DNA of 31,319 nucleotides, taken from assembly GCA_014859835.1 (NCBI GenBank), contig JACZKW010000077.1:1-31319 (forward strand), read 5' to 3'. This document shows, in pieces, positions 23,532-31,003 of the stretch. Origin of the DNA: UBA9653 sp014859835 (GTDB taxonomy: Archaea; Thermoplasmatota; Thermoplasmata; UBA10834). The stretch's first letter is position 1, and every line of letters starts with the position of its first letter. The position numbers and the translations under genes were made by a program. Under the pieces are notes generated by a model. That model saw only the letters and a list, made by a program, of their open reading frames with translations. It did not search any database and was not told where the DNA came from.

Positions 23532-24839
23532 ATGCGAGCGAAAGTAATCATTATGGGAGCGGCAGGAAGAGACTTCCACAATTTCAACGTCTACTTCCGG
23601 GACAATGCCAACTATGAGGTTGTGGCGTTCACAGCAACGCAGATACCGAACATCGATGGACGCAAGTATCCGGCCAGTCTTGCAGGCAAACTGTACCCGA
23701 ACGGGATCGATATCCATCCCGAGAAGGACCTACCCGAACTGATCAAGAAGCTCGGTGTGGAACAGGTCGTGTTTGCGTACTCGGACATCGCACATATAGA
23801 TGTCATGCACAAGGCATCGATTACGAACGCTGCTGGAGCGGATTTCAGGCTCATGGGTGCCAGCCAGACGGAACTCAAGTCCAAGGTGCCGGTCATCGCG
23901 ATCTGCGCCGTCAGGACAGGAGCTGGCAAGAGTCAGACCACCAGGGCCGTGGCGTCGTACCTCATCTCGAAAGGGAAGAAGGTCGTCGCGATCAGGCACC
24001 CGATGCCCTATGGCGACCTCGAAAAGCAGGCAGTCCAGAGATTCGCTACATACGAGGATCTCGACAAGCACCAGTGCACGATCGAGGAGCGAGAGGAATA
24101 CGAACCCCATATTGACAAGGGGATCATAGTCTACGCGGGCGTAGACTATGAGAAGATCCTCAGACAGGCAGAGCAAGAAGCCGATGTGATACTCTGGGAC
24201 GGCGGTAACAACGACACTCCGTTCTATTCAGCGGACCTTCATATAGTGGTCGCAGACCCGCACAGGGCGGGCCACGGCAAGCTTTACCACCCCGGTGAGA
24301 CGAACATGAGGATGGCAGATGTCATCATCGTGAACAAGGTCGACACGGCGGATCCGAAGAACGTCGAGCTCGTGAAAGAGGTGGCCAGGGAACTCAACCC
24401 TAATGCGAAGGTCGTGCTGGCAGATTCACCTGTCACGGCGGAGAAGCCTGATGCGATAATGGGCAAGAGGGTGCTCGTAATAGAAGATGGACCAACTGTC
24501 ACCCATGGCGAAATGGCCTACGGTGCAGGCCTGATAGCGGCTCAGAAATCCGGTGCAAAGGAGATCATAGACCCGAGGCCTTTCGCGGTCAACTCCATCA
24601 AGCAGACCTTCGAAAAGTACAAACATCTTGAGAAGGTACTTCCTGCGATGGGGTACGGAGACGAGCAGATCAATGATCTCCAGGAGACCATCAACCGGGC
24701 GGACTGCGACATTGTCGTCTCTGGGACGCCCATCGACCTGAACAGGGTGCTGAAGGCGAACAAGCCCATCGTCAGGGTCAGCTACGATTTGAAGATCAGG
24801 GAAGGAGCTTCTCTGGCCGACCTGCTTAAGCAGTTCTGA
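23532..24839 (+). CDS. COG2403-type P-loop protein, often annotated cyclic 2,3-diphosphoglycerate synthase
   Basis: The 435-residue cytoplasmic protein begins with a Rossmann-like domain (VIIMGAAGRDFHNFN, residues 5-19, then a TATQIP segment). A P-loop ATPase/GTPase domain follows: RTGAGKSQTT at 128-137, then RHPMPYGDL, YEPHI, WDGGNND and VNKVD, the last suggesting a G4-type guanine element. This family is widespread in archaea. It is labelled either 'predicted GTPase' or, by similarity, cyclic 2,3-diphosphoglycerate synthetase, which makes a cyclic phosphoglycerate osmolyte or thermoprotectant. The sequence alone does not decide between the two. The ORF is complete with a short leader. It lies 41 bp upstream of tRNA-Leu, and readthrough into the tRNA is possible. 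Confidence 0.8.
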   Translation: MRAKVIIMGAAGRDFHNFNVYFRDNANYEVVAFTATQIPNIDGRKYPASLAGKLYPNGIDIHPEKDLPELIKKLGVEQVVFAYSDIAHIDVMHKASITNAAGADFRLMGASQTELKSKVPVIAICAVRTGAGKSQTTRAVASYLISKGKKVVAIRHPMPYGDLEKQAVQRFATYEDLDKHQCTIEEREEYEPHIDKGIIVYAGVDYEKILRQAEQEADVILWDGGNNDTPFYSADLHIVVADPHRAGHGKLYHPGETNMRMADVIIVNKVDTADPKNVELVKEVARELNPNAKVVLADSPVTAEKPDAIMGKRVLVIEDGPTVTHGEMAYGAGLIAAQKSGAKEIIDPRPFAVNSIKQTFEKYKHLEKVLPAMGYGDEQINDLQETINRADCDIVVSGTPIDLNRVLKANKPIVRVSYDLKIREGASLADLLKQF

Positions 24840-24880
24840 CCTCAAAAAGGGTTAAGGAGCCCCTGGAAGATAGGGGCGCT

Positions 24881-24987
24881 GCGGGAGTAGCTAAGCCAGG
24901 ACAACGGCGCAGGACTTAAGGTCCTCTAGGAGAGGATAGGAAATCCTGTCTCGAAGGAGTACGGGGGTTCGAATCCCCTCTCCCGCA
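24881..24987 (+). tRNA. tRNA-Leu (anticodon UAA) with 22-nt intron
   Basis: The acceptor stem is GCGGGAG/CTCCCGC with discriminator A at 24987; CCA is not encoded. The D-arm, a long class II variable arm (TCTCGAAGGAGT) and the T-arm (GGGGG-TTCGAAT-CCCCT) are all present. After removal of 24921-24942 the mature tRNA is 85 nt, with anticodon stem CAGGA/TCCTG and loop CTTAAGA, so the anticodon is TAA. The long variable arm and anticodon both support leucine. A weak TATA-like GGTTAAGG lies about 28 nt upstream with an A-rich BRE-like run. A T-run (GTTTTTC) follows at once and probably terminates transcription. Confidence 0.95.
24921..24942 (+). other. tRNA intron with canonical bulge-helix-bulge motif
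   Basis: The intron sits at the canonical 37/38 position. The precursor folds as anticodon stem CAGGA, then helix CTTA pairing with TAGG, a 3-nt bulge AG|G, an inner helix TCCTCT/AGAGGA with loop AGG, and a second 3-nt bulge AA|A before TCCTG. Both cut sites fall after the second bulge base, as the archaeal splicing endonuclease requires. This is strong evidence for an archaeal host. Confidence 0.92.
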
Positions 24988-25008
24988 CGTTTTTCATTCA
25001 TTTAGTGG

Positions 25009-26202
25009 TCATGAGCCGCTGATGAGCTCTCGGACCAGTTCGTAATAGGCATTGGCAGCCGGTCCCAACTGGGCCACGCTTATAGCCTCTTCTGGCTGAT
25101 GATAACGAGCAAGATTCCCGGTTTCGCCTGGGCCCATGCAGATGGTAGGTATCTTGAGAGCATGGGCAATCAGATTGTCGTCTGCTTCTGACACGCCACA
25201 TACGAGCGTCGGTTCGGTACCGACTATTCCATTCAGCACTTTGGAGACCGCCCGCACCAGGGGAGAATTCGCAGGGGTCATGTAGGGATGGTACAGTTCC
25301 TTGGGGTCGGTGTTCAACCGCACGCTGACCTTGCTTTTCAAACCGAGGCTGTCGATAACAGAAACGAACTCGTCGCTGATGTTTACCTTGCCTCCCGGAA
25401 TGGTGCATCTGACAACCCTTATGGAGCACTTCTCAGGAACGCTCAGGCTCCACGAACCACCGGATATCCTAAGTACAGTCTGAGACTCCGATAATGGCCG
25501 CAACTCGTCTGAGAGGACACCGCCAGTCTTGCTCATTGGCATGTCAGATATCGCGGTTATCACCTTCGAAGCGTCCTCGATGGCATTCACGCCCCTGTGC
25601 GGTATTGCTCCGTGCGAAGATACGCCCTGGACATCGATATCGTAATATGATCCACCCCTTCTGCCTATCGTGGCGACCTTCAGTCCGCCGAAACCCTCGC
25701 CGACGATTACGGCGGATGCACCGTCGAGTTCTCCAGATTCTATCAATTTCCTAGTCCCATCTCCGAGCCGTTCCTCGCCGGATACCGCCTGGAAACACAC
25801 ATGTGCATGATCCGCTAGATCTGATTCCGCGAGGCGTCGGAACGCGAGCATCATGGCGGCCAGACCACATTTCATGTCCAGAGAGCCGAGACCGTACAGA
25901 AACCCGTCTTCGACCACTGCTCCGAACGGGTCGTGCTGCCATCCATTCATGACCTCTACGGTATCCATGTGGCCCGTGAGTACTATCTTCGGATTCGATT
26001 TTGAACCGAAAGATGCGACGATATCAGGGCCATGCTCAGGAACATCGATCTTCCTGGGGGTGAAACCATTCTCATCCATCCACGAATGGATGAATTCCGC
26101 GATAGCTGTCTCCTTGCCATATACACTCGGAATCTGTATGAGCTTCCTGGAAAGATCCAGCACGCCTCTTCCATCGATAGTCTTTGGAGCAACCACGAAC
26201 AT
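25009..26202 (-). CDS. M20-family metallopeptidase (ArgE/DapE/CPG2-like)
   Basis: The 397-residue protein has the M20 metal site: LTGHMDTV (H78, D80), LGSLDMKCG (bridging Asp109) and SGEERLGDG (catalytic Glu143, ligand Glu144), with a C-terminal RYHQPEE histidine. Family members deacylate N-acyl amino acids or cleave dipeptides using two zinc or cobalt ions. ArgE/DapE-like deacylase versus dipeptidase cannot be settled from the sequence. The ATG at 26202 was chosen because AGGAG lies just upstream and a TATA-like GGTTAAAGTC (26241-26250) fits a leader of about 18 nt. A TTG at 26238 would extend the frame but has no Shine-Dalgarno and overlaps the promoter spacing. The gene is divergent from the beta-lactamase-like gene. 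Confidence 0.87.
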   Translation of the reverse strand: MFVVAPKTIDGRGVLDLSRKLIQIPSVYGKETAIAEFIHSWMDENGFTPRKIDVPEHGPDIVASFGSKSNPKIVLTGHMDTVEVMNGWQHDPFGAVVEDGFLYGLGSLDMKCGLAAMMLAFRRLAESDLADHAHVCFQAVSGEERLGDGTRKLIESGELDGASAVIVGEGFGGLKVATIGRRGGSYYDIDVQGVSSHGAIPHRGVNAIEDASKVITAISDMPMSKTGGVLSDELRPLSESQTVLRISGGSWSLSVPEKCSIRVVRCTIPGGKVNISDEFVSVIDSLGLKSKVSVRLNTDPKELYHPYMTPANSPLVRAVSKVLNGIVGTEPTLVCGVSEADDNLIAHALKIPTICMGPGETGNLARYHQPEEAISVAQLGPAANAYYELVRELISGS

Positions 26203-26240
26203 CAACTCCTGTGGGGTTATCGGGACGACTGTTCTCAAGG

Positions 26241-26250
26241 GACTTTAACC
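26241..26250 (-). promoter_or_regulatory. TATA-like element for the M20 peptidase gene
   Basis: On the minus strand GGTTAAAGTC is centred about 44 nt before the ATG at 26202. It predicts a transcript start near 26220 and so supports the shorter start codon. Confidence 0.4.
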
Positions 26251-26259
26251 TTATCCGGA

Positions 26260-26270
26260 TCGATAAAAAG
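26260..26270 (+). promoter_or_regulatory. TATA-like element for the beta-lactamase-like gene
   Basis: TCGATAAAAAG precedes the serine hydrolase gene. The predicted transcript start is near 26290, before both candidate start codons (26305 and 26341), so it does not separate them. Confidence 0.35.
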
Positions 26271-26340
26271 GTGAGATAACCCAATAACCAAGTATCATCA
26301 GCCCATGTACTCGATAACTTACAAGTACAAAGGGGTAGCG

Positions 26341-27954
26341 ATGATGGAGATACCTGAGAAGCTATCGTTGATGATCGAGGAATACCTGAACAAGTGGATG
26401 AAACTCAATGGCACTCCTGGACTCTCGCTGGCTATAACGGACAGAGATAGGATGATTGCATCCTATTGCATAGGAAAAGCTGATATTTCGAGCCATCGAC
26501 CTGTTTCACCCCACACACTGTTCCAGATAGGATCTGTCAGCAAATCATTCACATGCATAGCCTTACTCCAGCTAGCCGAGAAGGGAGTGATTGATCTCAA
26601 CAAAAAGATCGTATCATATCTTCCATGGTTCGAGACAAAGTCGGGACATGAGGACATAACCATACATCACATGATGACCCATACCTCGGGGTTGATAATA
26701 GGATCGGATGCCCTTCCGACTGCAGAGTCAGAGGTATGGTCGCTCAGATTGACGGATGCTACTTCTCCGAAGGGATCACATTTCCACTACTCAAATTCCG
26801 CATACAAGACTCTTGGGATTCTCTTGGAGACGATCACAGGTGACAACTATGAAAATATCATGCGCGACCGCATACTGAAGCCGCTGGGTATGGACTCGAC
26901 CGAACCCGTCATCAGGAACAACATAAAGGAACGCTCAGCGGTCGGGTACTCTCCGCTGTACGATGACCGCCCTTTCATCGCAGGCGCTGCATTGTCGCCA
27001 TCCACTTGGTTCGAGAGCAACACTGCGGATGGGTCCATATCATCGACAGGAGCGGACATGTGCGCGTACATGCGCATGTTACTCAACCAAGGTAGGCATC
27101 CAGAGGGCAGGATCCTTGCAGAAGAAATCTTCGAGAAGATGGTATCACCGTACGTCGACACCAACGATGGGGTTCACGGACGGAGCTACGGATACGGGCT
27201 GAACATAGAGGAGATCGATGGCAACCCAGGCTTAGGGCATCAGGGAGGAATGGTAGGTTTCTACACATCGATGCTCATGGACTCTGTGAAAGGGATTGGT
27301 GTGATCGTGATGATAAACGGTCCTGGTGAACCCTACGATGTGGCAAAAGCAGTGCTCGGGATTGTGGGATCGAACGGAAGTGGTACCCCACCCGTACCAA
27401 AGGACCCTGCATTGATCGGCGACCCAATGGATTGGGTAGGCAGATATGTCTCAAGAACCGAGACAATAGAGTTCTTATCCAGGGATGGACGAGTCTATCT
27501 GAGCTGCGAAGGAAAGGAGCACCAGGCGATCGAGATCGATAGAGGCGCCATTTACGTGAATGCACCGACCAAAGAATTGTGCGCCTTTGGGTTGAAGAAG
27601 AGAGATGGCAGGGTCGTTGGCGTCACTCATGGCCACTCTATGTATCAGAAGGAAGGAGAAGAGATCCCATCAAGTATTATTATCCCAGATGAGTGGAAGG
27701 CATATTCGGGGCACTATAGATCGCATAATCCCTGGCTGAACAACTTCAGAATCGTGCTGAGGGATTCAGGACTTGTCATGATTTATCCTATGGGACAAGA
27801 AGAACCGTTGACTTGGCTGGATGACGGTTCGTTCCGGATAGGAGCCGACCCGATGTCCCCGGAGAGGATATCCTTTGACGCCATCATCGACGGCAGAGCA
27901 CTGATCGCGCACTTATCGGGCGGTGGCATGTACGGCAGGACATTCACTACCTAG
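26341..27954 (+). CDS. Serine beta-lactamase-like hydrolase (class C / penicillin-binding fold)
   Basis: The protein (537 residues from 26341) has the class C beta-lactamase and D-amino-peptidase triad: SVSK (Ser65, Lys68), YSN (Tyr150, Asn152) and HQG (300-302). After the roughly 360-residue catalytic domain comes a beta-rich tail (about 365-537) like the C-terminal lipocalin-like domain of such enzymes. No signal peptide is present. Archaea lack peptidoglycan, so a D-aminopeptidase or esterase role is more likely than antibiotic resistance. An ATG at 26305 would add 12 residues without a Shine-Dalgarno; at 26341 an AGGGG lies upstream. The 3' end overlaps the histidine kinase gene by 8 bp on the other strand. 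Confidence 0.85.
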   Translation: MMEIPEKLSLMIEEYLNKWMKLNGTPGLSLAITDRDRMIASYCIGKADISSHRPVSPHTLFQIGSVSKSFTCIALLQLAEKGVIDLNKKIVSYLPWFETKSGHEDITIHHMMTHTSGLIIGSDALPTAESEVWSLRLTDATSPKGSHFHYSNSAYKTLGILLETITGDNYENIMRDRILKPLGMDSTEPVIRNNIKERSAVGYSPLYDDRPFIAGAALSPSTWFESNTADGSISSTGADMCAYMRMLLNQGRHPEGRILAEEIFEKMVSPYVDTNDGVHGRSYGYGLNIEEIDGNPGLGHQGGMVGFYTSMLMDSVKGIGVIVMINGPGEPYDVAKAVLGIVGSNGSGTPPVPKDPALIGDPMDWVGRYVSRTETIEFLSRDGRVYLSCEGKEHQAIEIDRGAIYVNAPTKELCAFGLKKRDGRVVGVTHGHSMYQKEGEEIPSSIIIPDEWKAYSGHYRSHNPWLNNFRIVLRDSGLVMIYPMGQEEPLTWLDDGSFRIGADPMSPERISFDAIIDGRALIAHLSGGGMYGRTFTT

Positions 27955-29875
27955 CCCCACCTAGATCCCTGAACTTGCCAAGCGGAACGACGATCTCGAA
28001 TCTCGCGCCTTTGCCGTATTCGCCTACTTCGCGTATCGTGATGCCAGTCATGCTGAGGACCTCCCGGCACAAGAACATCCCAAGACCAGTATTGCGTCCA
28101 TATCCCTTATCGAATATGAGTTCCTTCGACTCCGGAAGAACGCCCATTCCGTCATCCTCATATAGGATAAGAAGACGCTTCCCCTTGATGAGGGTGCGAA
28201 TGCCTATTCGTTTCAGATTCTCCCCATGACGCAGGGAATTATCGATGAGATTGAACATCACCTTTTCGAACATGGGGTCCGCCCAGATTTCGATGTTGCC
28301 CAGATCGTGTTCGACTATAACATCACCCAGATCGATCGAGTTCAACGCGCCCGCGAGATCGAGTCGTAGATGGACCCATTCAGGAGCCTTGGTCCCTGCC
28401 TTCTGATATGTACCAGCGAACTCCAACTGATGGATGACAGTCGAGCTCGCGGCTCTCGCCAAACGAAGATGATTGGCTCTATCACTATCGCTCTTATCGT
28501 CCTCCATGAGCGTGAGTGCACACATGATTACGCCTATCTGATTCATCACATCGTGACGGGTTATACTGCCCATCAGGCTCAGCTTCTCGTTTGCCAGTCT
28601 CAGCGCTTCCTCCGCCTGCTTCCTAGCCGTTATGTCCACCACGATGCCCTGATGATGGTCAGATCCACCTTTATCCCCACGACGGGCGGTCGTCCTGTCA
28701 TCTAGCCAGCAGACTCGCCCATCCTTCGTAAGTATCCTGTATTCGAGAGTGAATTCCTTGGCAGAGTTCTCATGATGTTCGGTCAGTTCACCGAGGATTC
28801 GTTCTCGGTCCTCGGGCATTATGATCGATGAATATGAGGGACTGCTAGAGATCAGATCTGACGGGGAATAGCCGAATTGTTGAACGTTGTTTGTCACGAA
28901 CTGAACCCTCCGTTCACCATCGAAAGTCCATCTGAACACCACTGCAGGACTGGCGTTGACAATCGATTCTAGCTCTTCGAGGCTCATCATAACTGTTCTC
29001 AAGGCATCTTCAGCCATCTTTCGTTCAGTCATGTCACGGGCAATCGCCAGCACTGCAGGTTCTCCAGAATATTCAATCAATCTCGCATTGATTTCGATAG
29101 GCAATTCAGTCCCATCATTCCGAATCAGGACGCTCTCAAACGATACCTCACCGATCGCCTCTAGCGTATCCCGTAGTTCTTCGAACCTACCTGTAATGTC
29201 TGCCCGTTCGATGTCTTTGAGGGTCTTCGCCATCAGATCATACCGCGAATAGCCAGTCGATGCGACCGCGGCCATATTCAAATCGATGAATCGCCCGTCC
29301 AGGCCGAGTATGAATATACCATCATTAGCACTATCGAAAAGCATCCTGTACTTTTCCTCAGATTGGGATAATTGCACCTCGGCCGCTTTTCTGTCTGTTA
29401 TGTCGAAAATGACTCCGTGGAGACGAACCACTTTGCCTTGAGAGTCGCGCGTCGCTATCGTCCGTTCATCAACCCAACGGATCTCGCCAGTCCTAGTCAC
29501 TAGCCTATATTCATGATGCCACTCACGAATCTTCTTGCCGGTCAGCGCTCTTATCTCGGCATTCAAACGATCGACATCATCTGGATGGATTATATCAGAG
29601 TATTTCAGACGGCCTGACACCAGATCGTCCTGTGTGTAGCCGAACCGAGATATGTTCTTTGAGATGAATCGCACGGGCCATCCGGGTTCATCGGACCAGA
29701 TGAGCACAGTCACAGGGCTGGATTCGATTATTGCGTCAATCTCATCAAGTCTGCTCGTCGTATCCTCCAGCACTTGTTCAGTACTCTTTTGATCAGTCAT
29801 GTCAACGCCAACCAACGCAACACGCGCTTTGCAGACCTCGCCATCATTCTTCCGCACCTTCGCCCTAGAACACAA
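27947..29875 (-). CDS. Multi-PAS sensor histidine kinase, N-terminus possibly truncated
   Basis: The open frame encodes up to 642 residues. In order: a fragment resembling the end of a PAC motif (KNDGEV, then VGVDMTDQK, to residue 30); three PAS/PAC domains (about 45-165, 172-288 and 300-420); a dimerisation helix with the presumed phosphorylated His441 in RHDVMNQ; and an ATPase domain with N-box FNLIDNSLRHGE (541-552), EDDGMGV (573-579) and GRNTGLGM (593-600). No membrane segments are seen, so it is a cytoplasmic sensor, perhaps for redox or small ligands. The longest frame starts at TTG right after an in-frame TGA with no Shine-Dalgarno. A GTG (29857) or ATG (29800) could be the real start. 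No response regulator is adjacent. Confidence 0.85.
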   Translation of the reverse strand: MCSRAKVRKNDGEVCKARVALVGVDMTDQKSTEQVLEDTTSRLDEIDAIIESSPVTVLIWSDEPGWPVRFISKNISRFGYTQDDLVSGRLKYSDIIHPDDVDRLNAEIRALTGKKIREWHHEYRLVTRTGEIRWVDERTIATRDSQGKVVRLHGVIFDITDRKAAEVQLSQSEEKYRMLFDSANDGIFILGLDGRFIDLNMAAVASTGYSRYDLMAKTLKDIERADITGRFEELRDTLEAIGEVSFESVLIRNDGTELPIEINARLIEYSGEPAVLAIARDMTERKMAEDALRTVMMSLEELESIVNASPAVVFRWTFDGERRVQFVTNNVQQFGYSPSDLISSSPSYSSIIMPEDRERILGELTEHHENSAKEFTLEYRILTKDGRVCWLDDRTTARRGDKGGSDHHQGIVVDITARKQAEEALRLANEKLSLMGSITRHDVMNQIGVIMCALTLMEDDKSDSDRANHLRLARAASSTVIHQLEFAGTYQKAGTKAPEWVHLRLDLAGALNSIDLGDVIVEHDLGNIEIWADPMFEKVMFNLIDNSLRHGENLKRIGIRTLIKGKRLLILYEDDGMGVLPESKELIFDKGYGRNTGLGMFLCREVLSMTGITIREVGEYGKGARFEIVVPLGKFRDLGGAR

Positions 29876-30013
29876 TCAGAGAGTCATAGTATCAAGTTTT
29901 CGCACCTTGGTGAATAAGAACTGTAAATGAATGACATCACCCTCGTAATAGCGCGACCTACGTCCAGCAACCAAGTTCATCCACATGGAGTCTGATAATA
30001 TGTCATACCCTGC

Positions 30014-30029
30014 GCACAGGAGTCTGTGC
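30014..30029 (-). terminator. Perfect 6-bp hairpin between the zinc ribbon and kinase genes
   Basis: GCACAG (30014-30019) pairs with CTGTGC (30024-30029) around a GAGT loop, 21 nt after the end of the small zinc-ribbon gene on the minus strand. It probably ends that transcript. The stretch from here to the kinase frame (29876-30013) shows no gene, apart from a 34-codon frame that ends at the TGA just before the kinase ORF. Confidence 0.4.
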
Positions 30030-30049
30030 TCCTTTGTGGGAGCATCAAC

Positions 30050-30199
30050 TCATCTGCGTATCATATGAGTGTAATGGCATTCAGGACACTCGGCCGTCTT
30101 GCCATCTGTCTCCACTAGCTTCACATGCTTCTTATGCTTCTCGCATTCAGGGCACATAACGTCCTTCTCGGTCTTCCTGAAGTAATCGAATATCCCCAT
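30050..30199 (-). CDS. Small zinc-ribbon protein of unknown function
   Basis: This is a 49-residue protein with two CPEC knuckles (C16/C19 and C38/C41) separated by 18 residues, an amphipathic N-terminus (MGIFDYFRK) and a basic end. It is probably a single zinc ribbon; nothing indicates a specific function. The start at 30199 is preceded by GGGTGA at 4 nt, and the TATA element at 30231-30240 predicts a leader of about 10 nt. A more distal ATG at 30241 overlaps that TATA and is therefore rejected. Confidence 0.65.
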   Translation of the reverse strand: MGIFDYFRKTEKDVMCPECEKHKKHVKLVETDGKTAECPECHYTHMIRR

Positions 30200-30230
30200 G
30201 AATTCACCCGTTAGAGTATCAGTGAATTCG

Positions 30231-30240
30231 GTATATAACA
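30231..30240 (-). promoter_or_regulatory. TATA box for the small zinc-ribbon gene
   Basis: On the minus strand TGTTATATAC lies 32-41 nt before the ATG at 30199, in the short gap after GGGP synthase. It shows that the zinc-ribbon gene has its own promoter. Confidence 0.5.
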
Positions 30241-30265
30241 TTGTGACGTGCGGGTAGGGTTTGTC

Positions 30266-31003
30266 TCAGATGGAATGAACTGTATCGACTACATGCTCGA
30301 ATTGGGACTCAAGGCCGCCATTTTCAACAAGCGTACCAGTCACAACGATATCTCCGCCAGCCCGGAGGACGGTTGCTGCGTGTTCCGAAGAAGTTATTCC
30401 GCCTCCGATTATCAAAGGGATCCTGACACTCTCCCTCACAGCTCGAATCATGTCGCTTGGGACAGGTTCAGGCGCTCCTGACCCTGCTTCCAGGTACAGG
30501 AGATCCATGCCGAACATCTCGGCGGTCAGCGCGTATCCGACCGCCATCGGGATATTGTCGCGAGGCACGACTTCTGCCTCACCGACCTCACCCACTTTCA
30601 TACCAGGTTCTACGATGACATATCCCATGGAGATTGTCTCGAGCCCGAGCTTACGGATAGTCAGTGCACCCTTTGATTGCTCCCCAGTGACATTCCTCAC
30701 ATTGAGCGAATTCAGCATGCTCATGAAGTATATCGCATCGCATCTCTGAGCGATGGCATTTGCCCCCGAAGGGAAGTAGATCACAGGAAGGTCTGTCACG
30801 CCTTTTATGCACTCGATCGTTTTGTCGAGCTTCTCCTGAGTGATCCCAGTCGACCCTCCGACCATTATCGCATCGGTCTTGAATGCCGCGGCTCTCTTGG
30901 CGATTCGGGCAGATGCCTCGGGCAGCTGCTTATCAGGATCGATCAGCGTCATATGCATCTTGTGATCTTTCAATGTCTCGAGGATATATTGTTTGACGCT
31001 CAG
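30266..31003 (-). CDS. Geranylgeranylglyceryl phosphate synthase
   Basis: The protein is 245 residues from a CTG start. It joins glycerol-1-phosphate to geranylgeranyl diphosphate, the first ether bond of archaeal lipids. Motifs of the TIM-barrel family: TLIDPDKQ (19-26), VGGSTGI (48-54), YFPSGANAI (76-84), YLEAGSGAPEPV (170-181) and IIGGGITSSEHA (198-209). The length and start match the family if translation begins at CTG 31003, which has GGAGG 6 nt upstream and overlaps the previous gene's TGA (CTGA). No ATG, GTG or TTG lies in a suitable place: the next ATG would remove the first strand, and the upstream frame lies within the UbiA gene and is not conserved-looking. It is translationally coupled to the lipid gene upstream. 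Confidence 0.92.
   Translation of the reverse strand: MSVKQYILETLKDHKMHMTLIDPDKQLPEASARIAKRAAAFKTDAIMVGGSTGITQEKLDKTIECIKGVTDLPVIYFPSGANAIAQRCDAIYFMSMLNSLNVRNVTGEQSKGALTIRKLGLETISMGYVIVEPGMKVGEVGEAEVVPRDNIPMAVGYALTAEMFGMDLLYLEAGSGAPEPVPSDMIRAVRESVRIPLIIGGGITSSEHAATVLRAGGDIVVTGTLVENGGLESQFEHVVDTVHSI

Noticed and set aside
26341..27954. Antibiotic-resistance beta-lactamase
   Set aside because: The catalytic triad is shared by esterases and D-peptidases. No signal peptide is present, archaea lack peptidoglycan, and there is no resistance-gene context.
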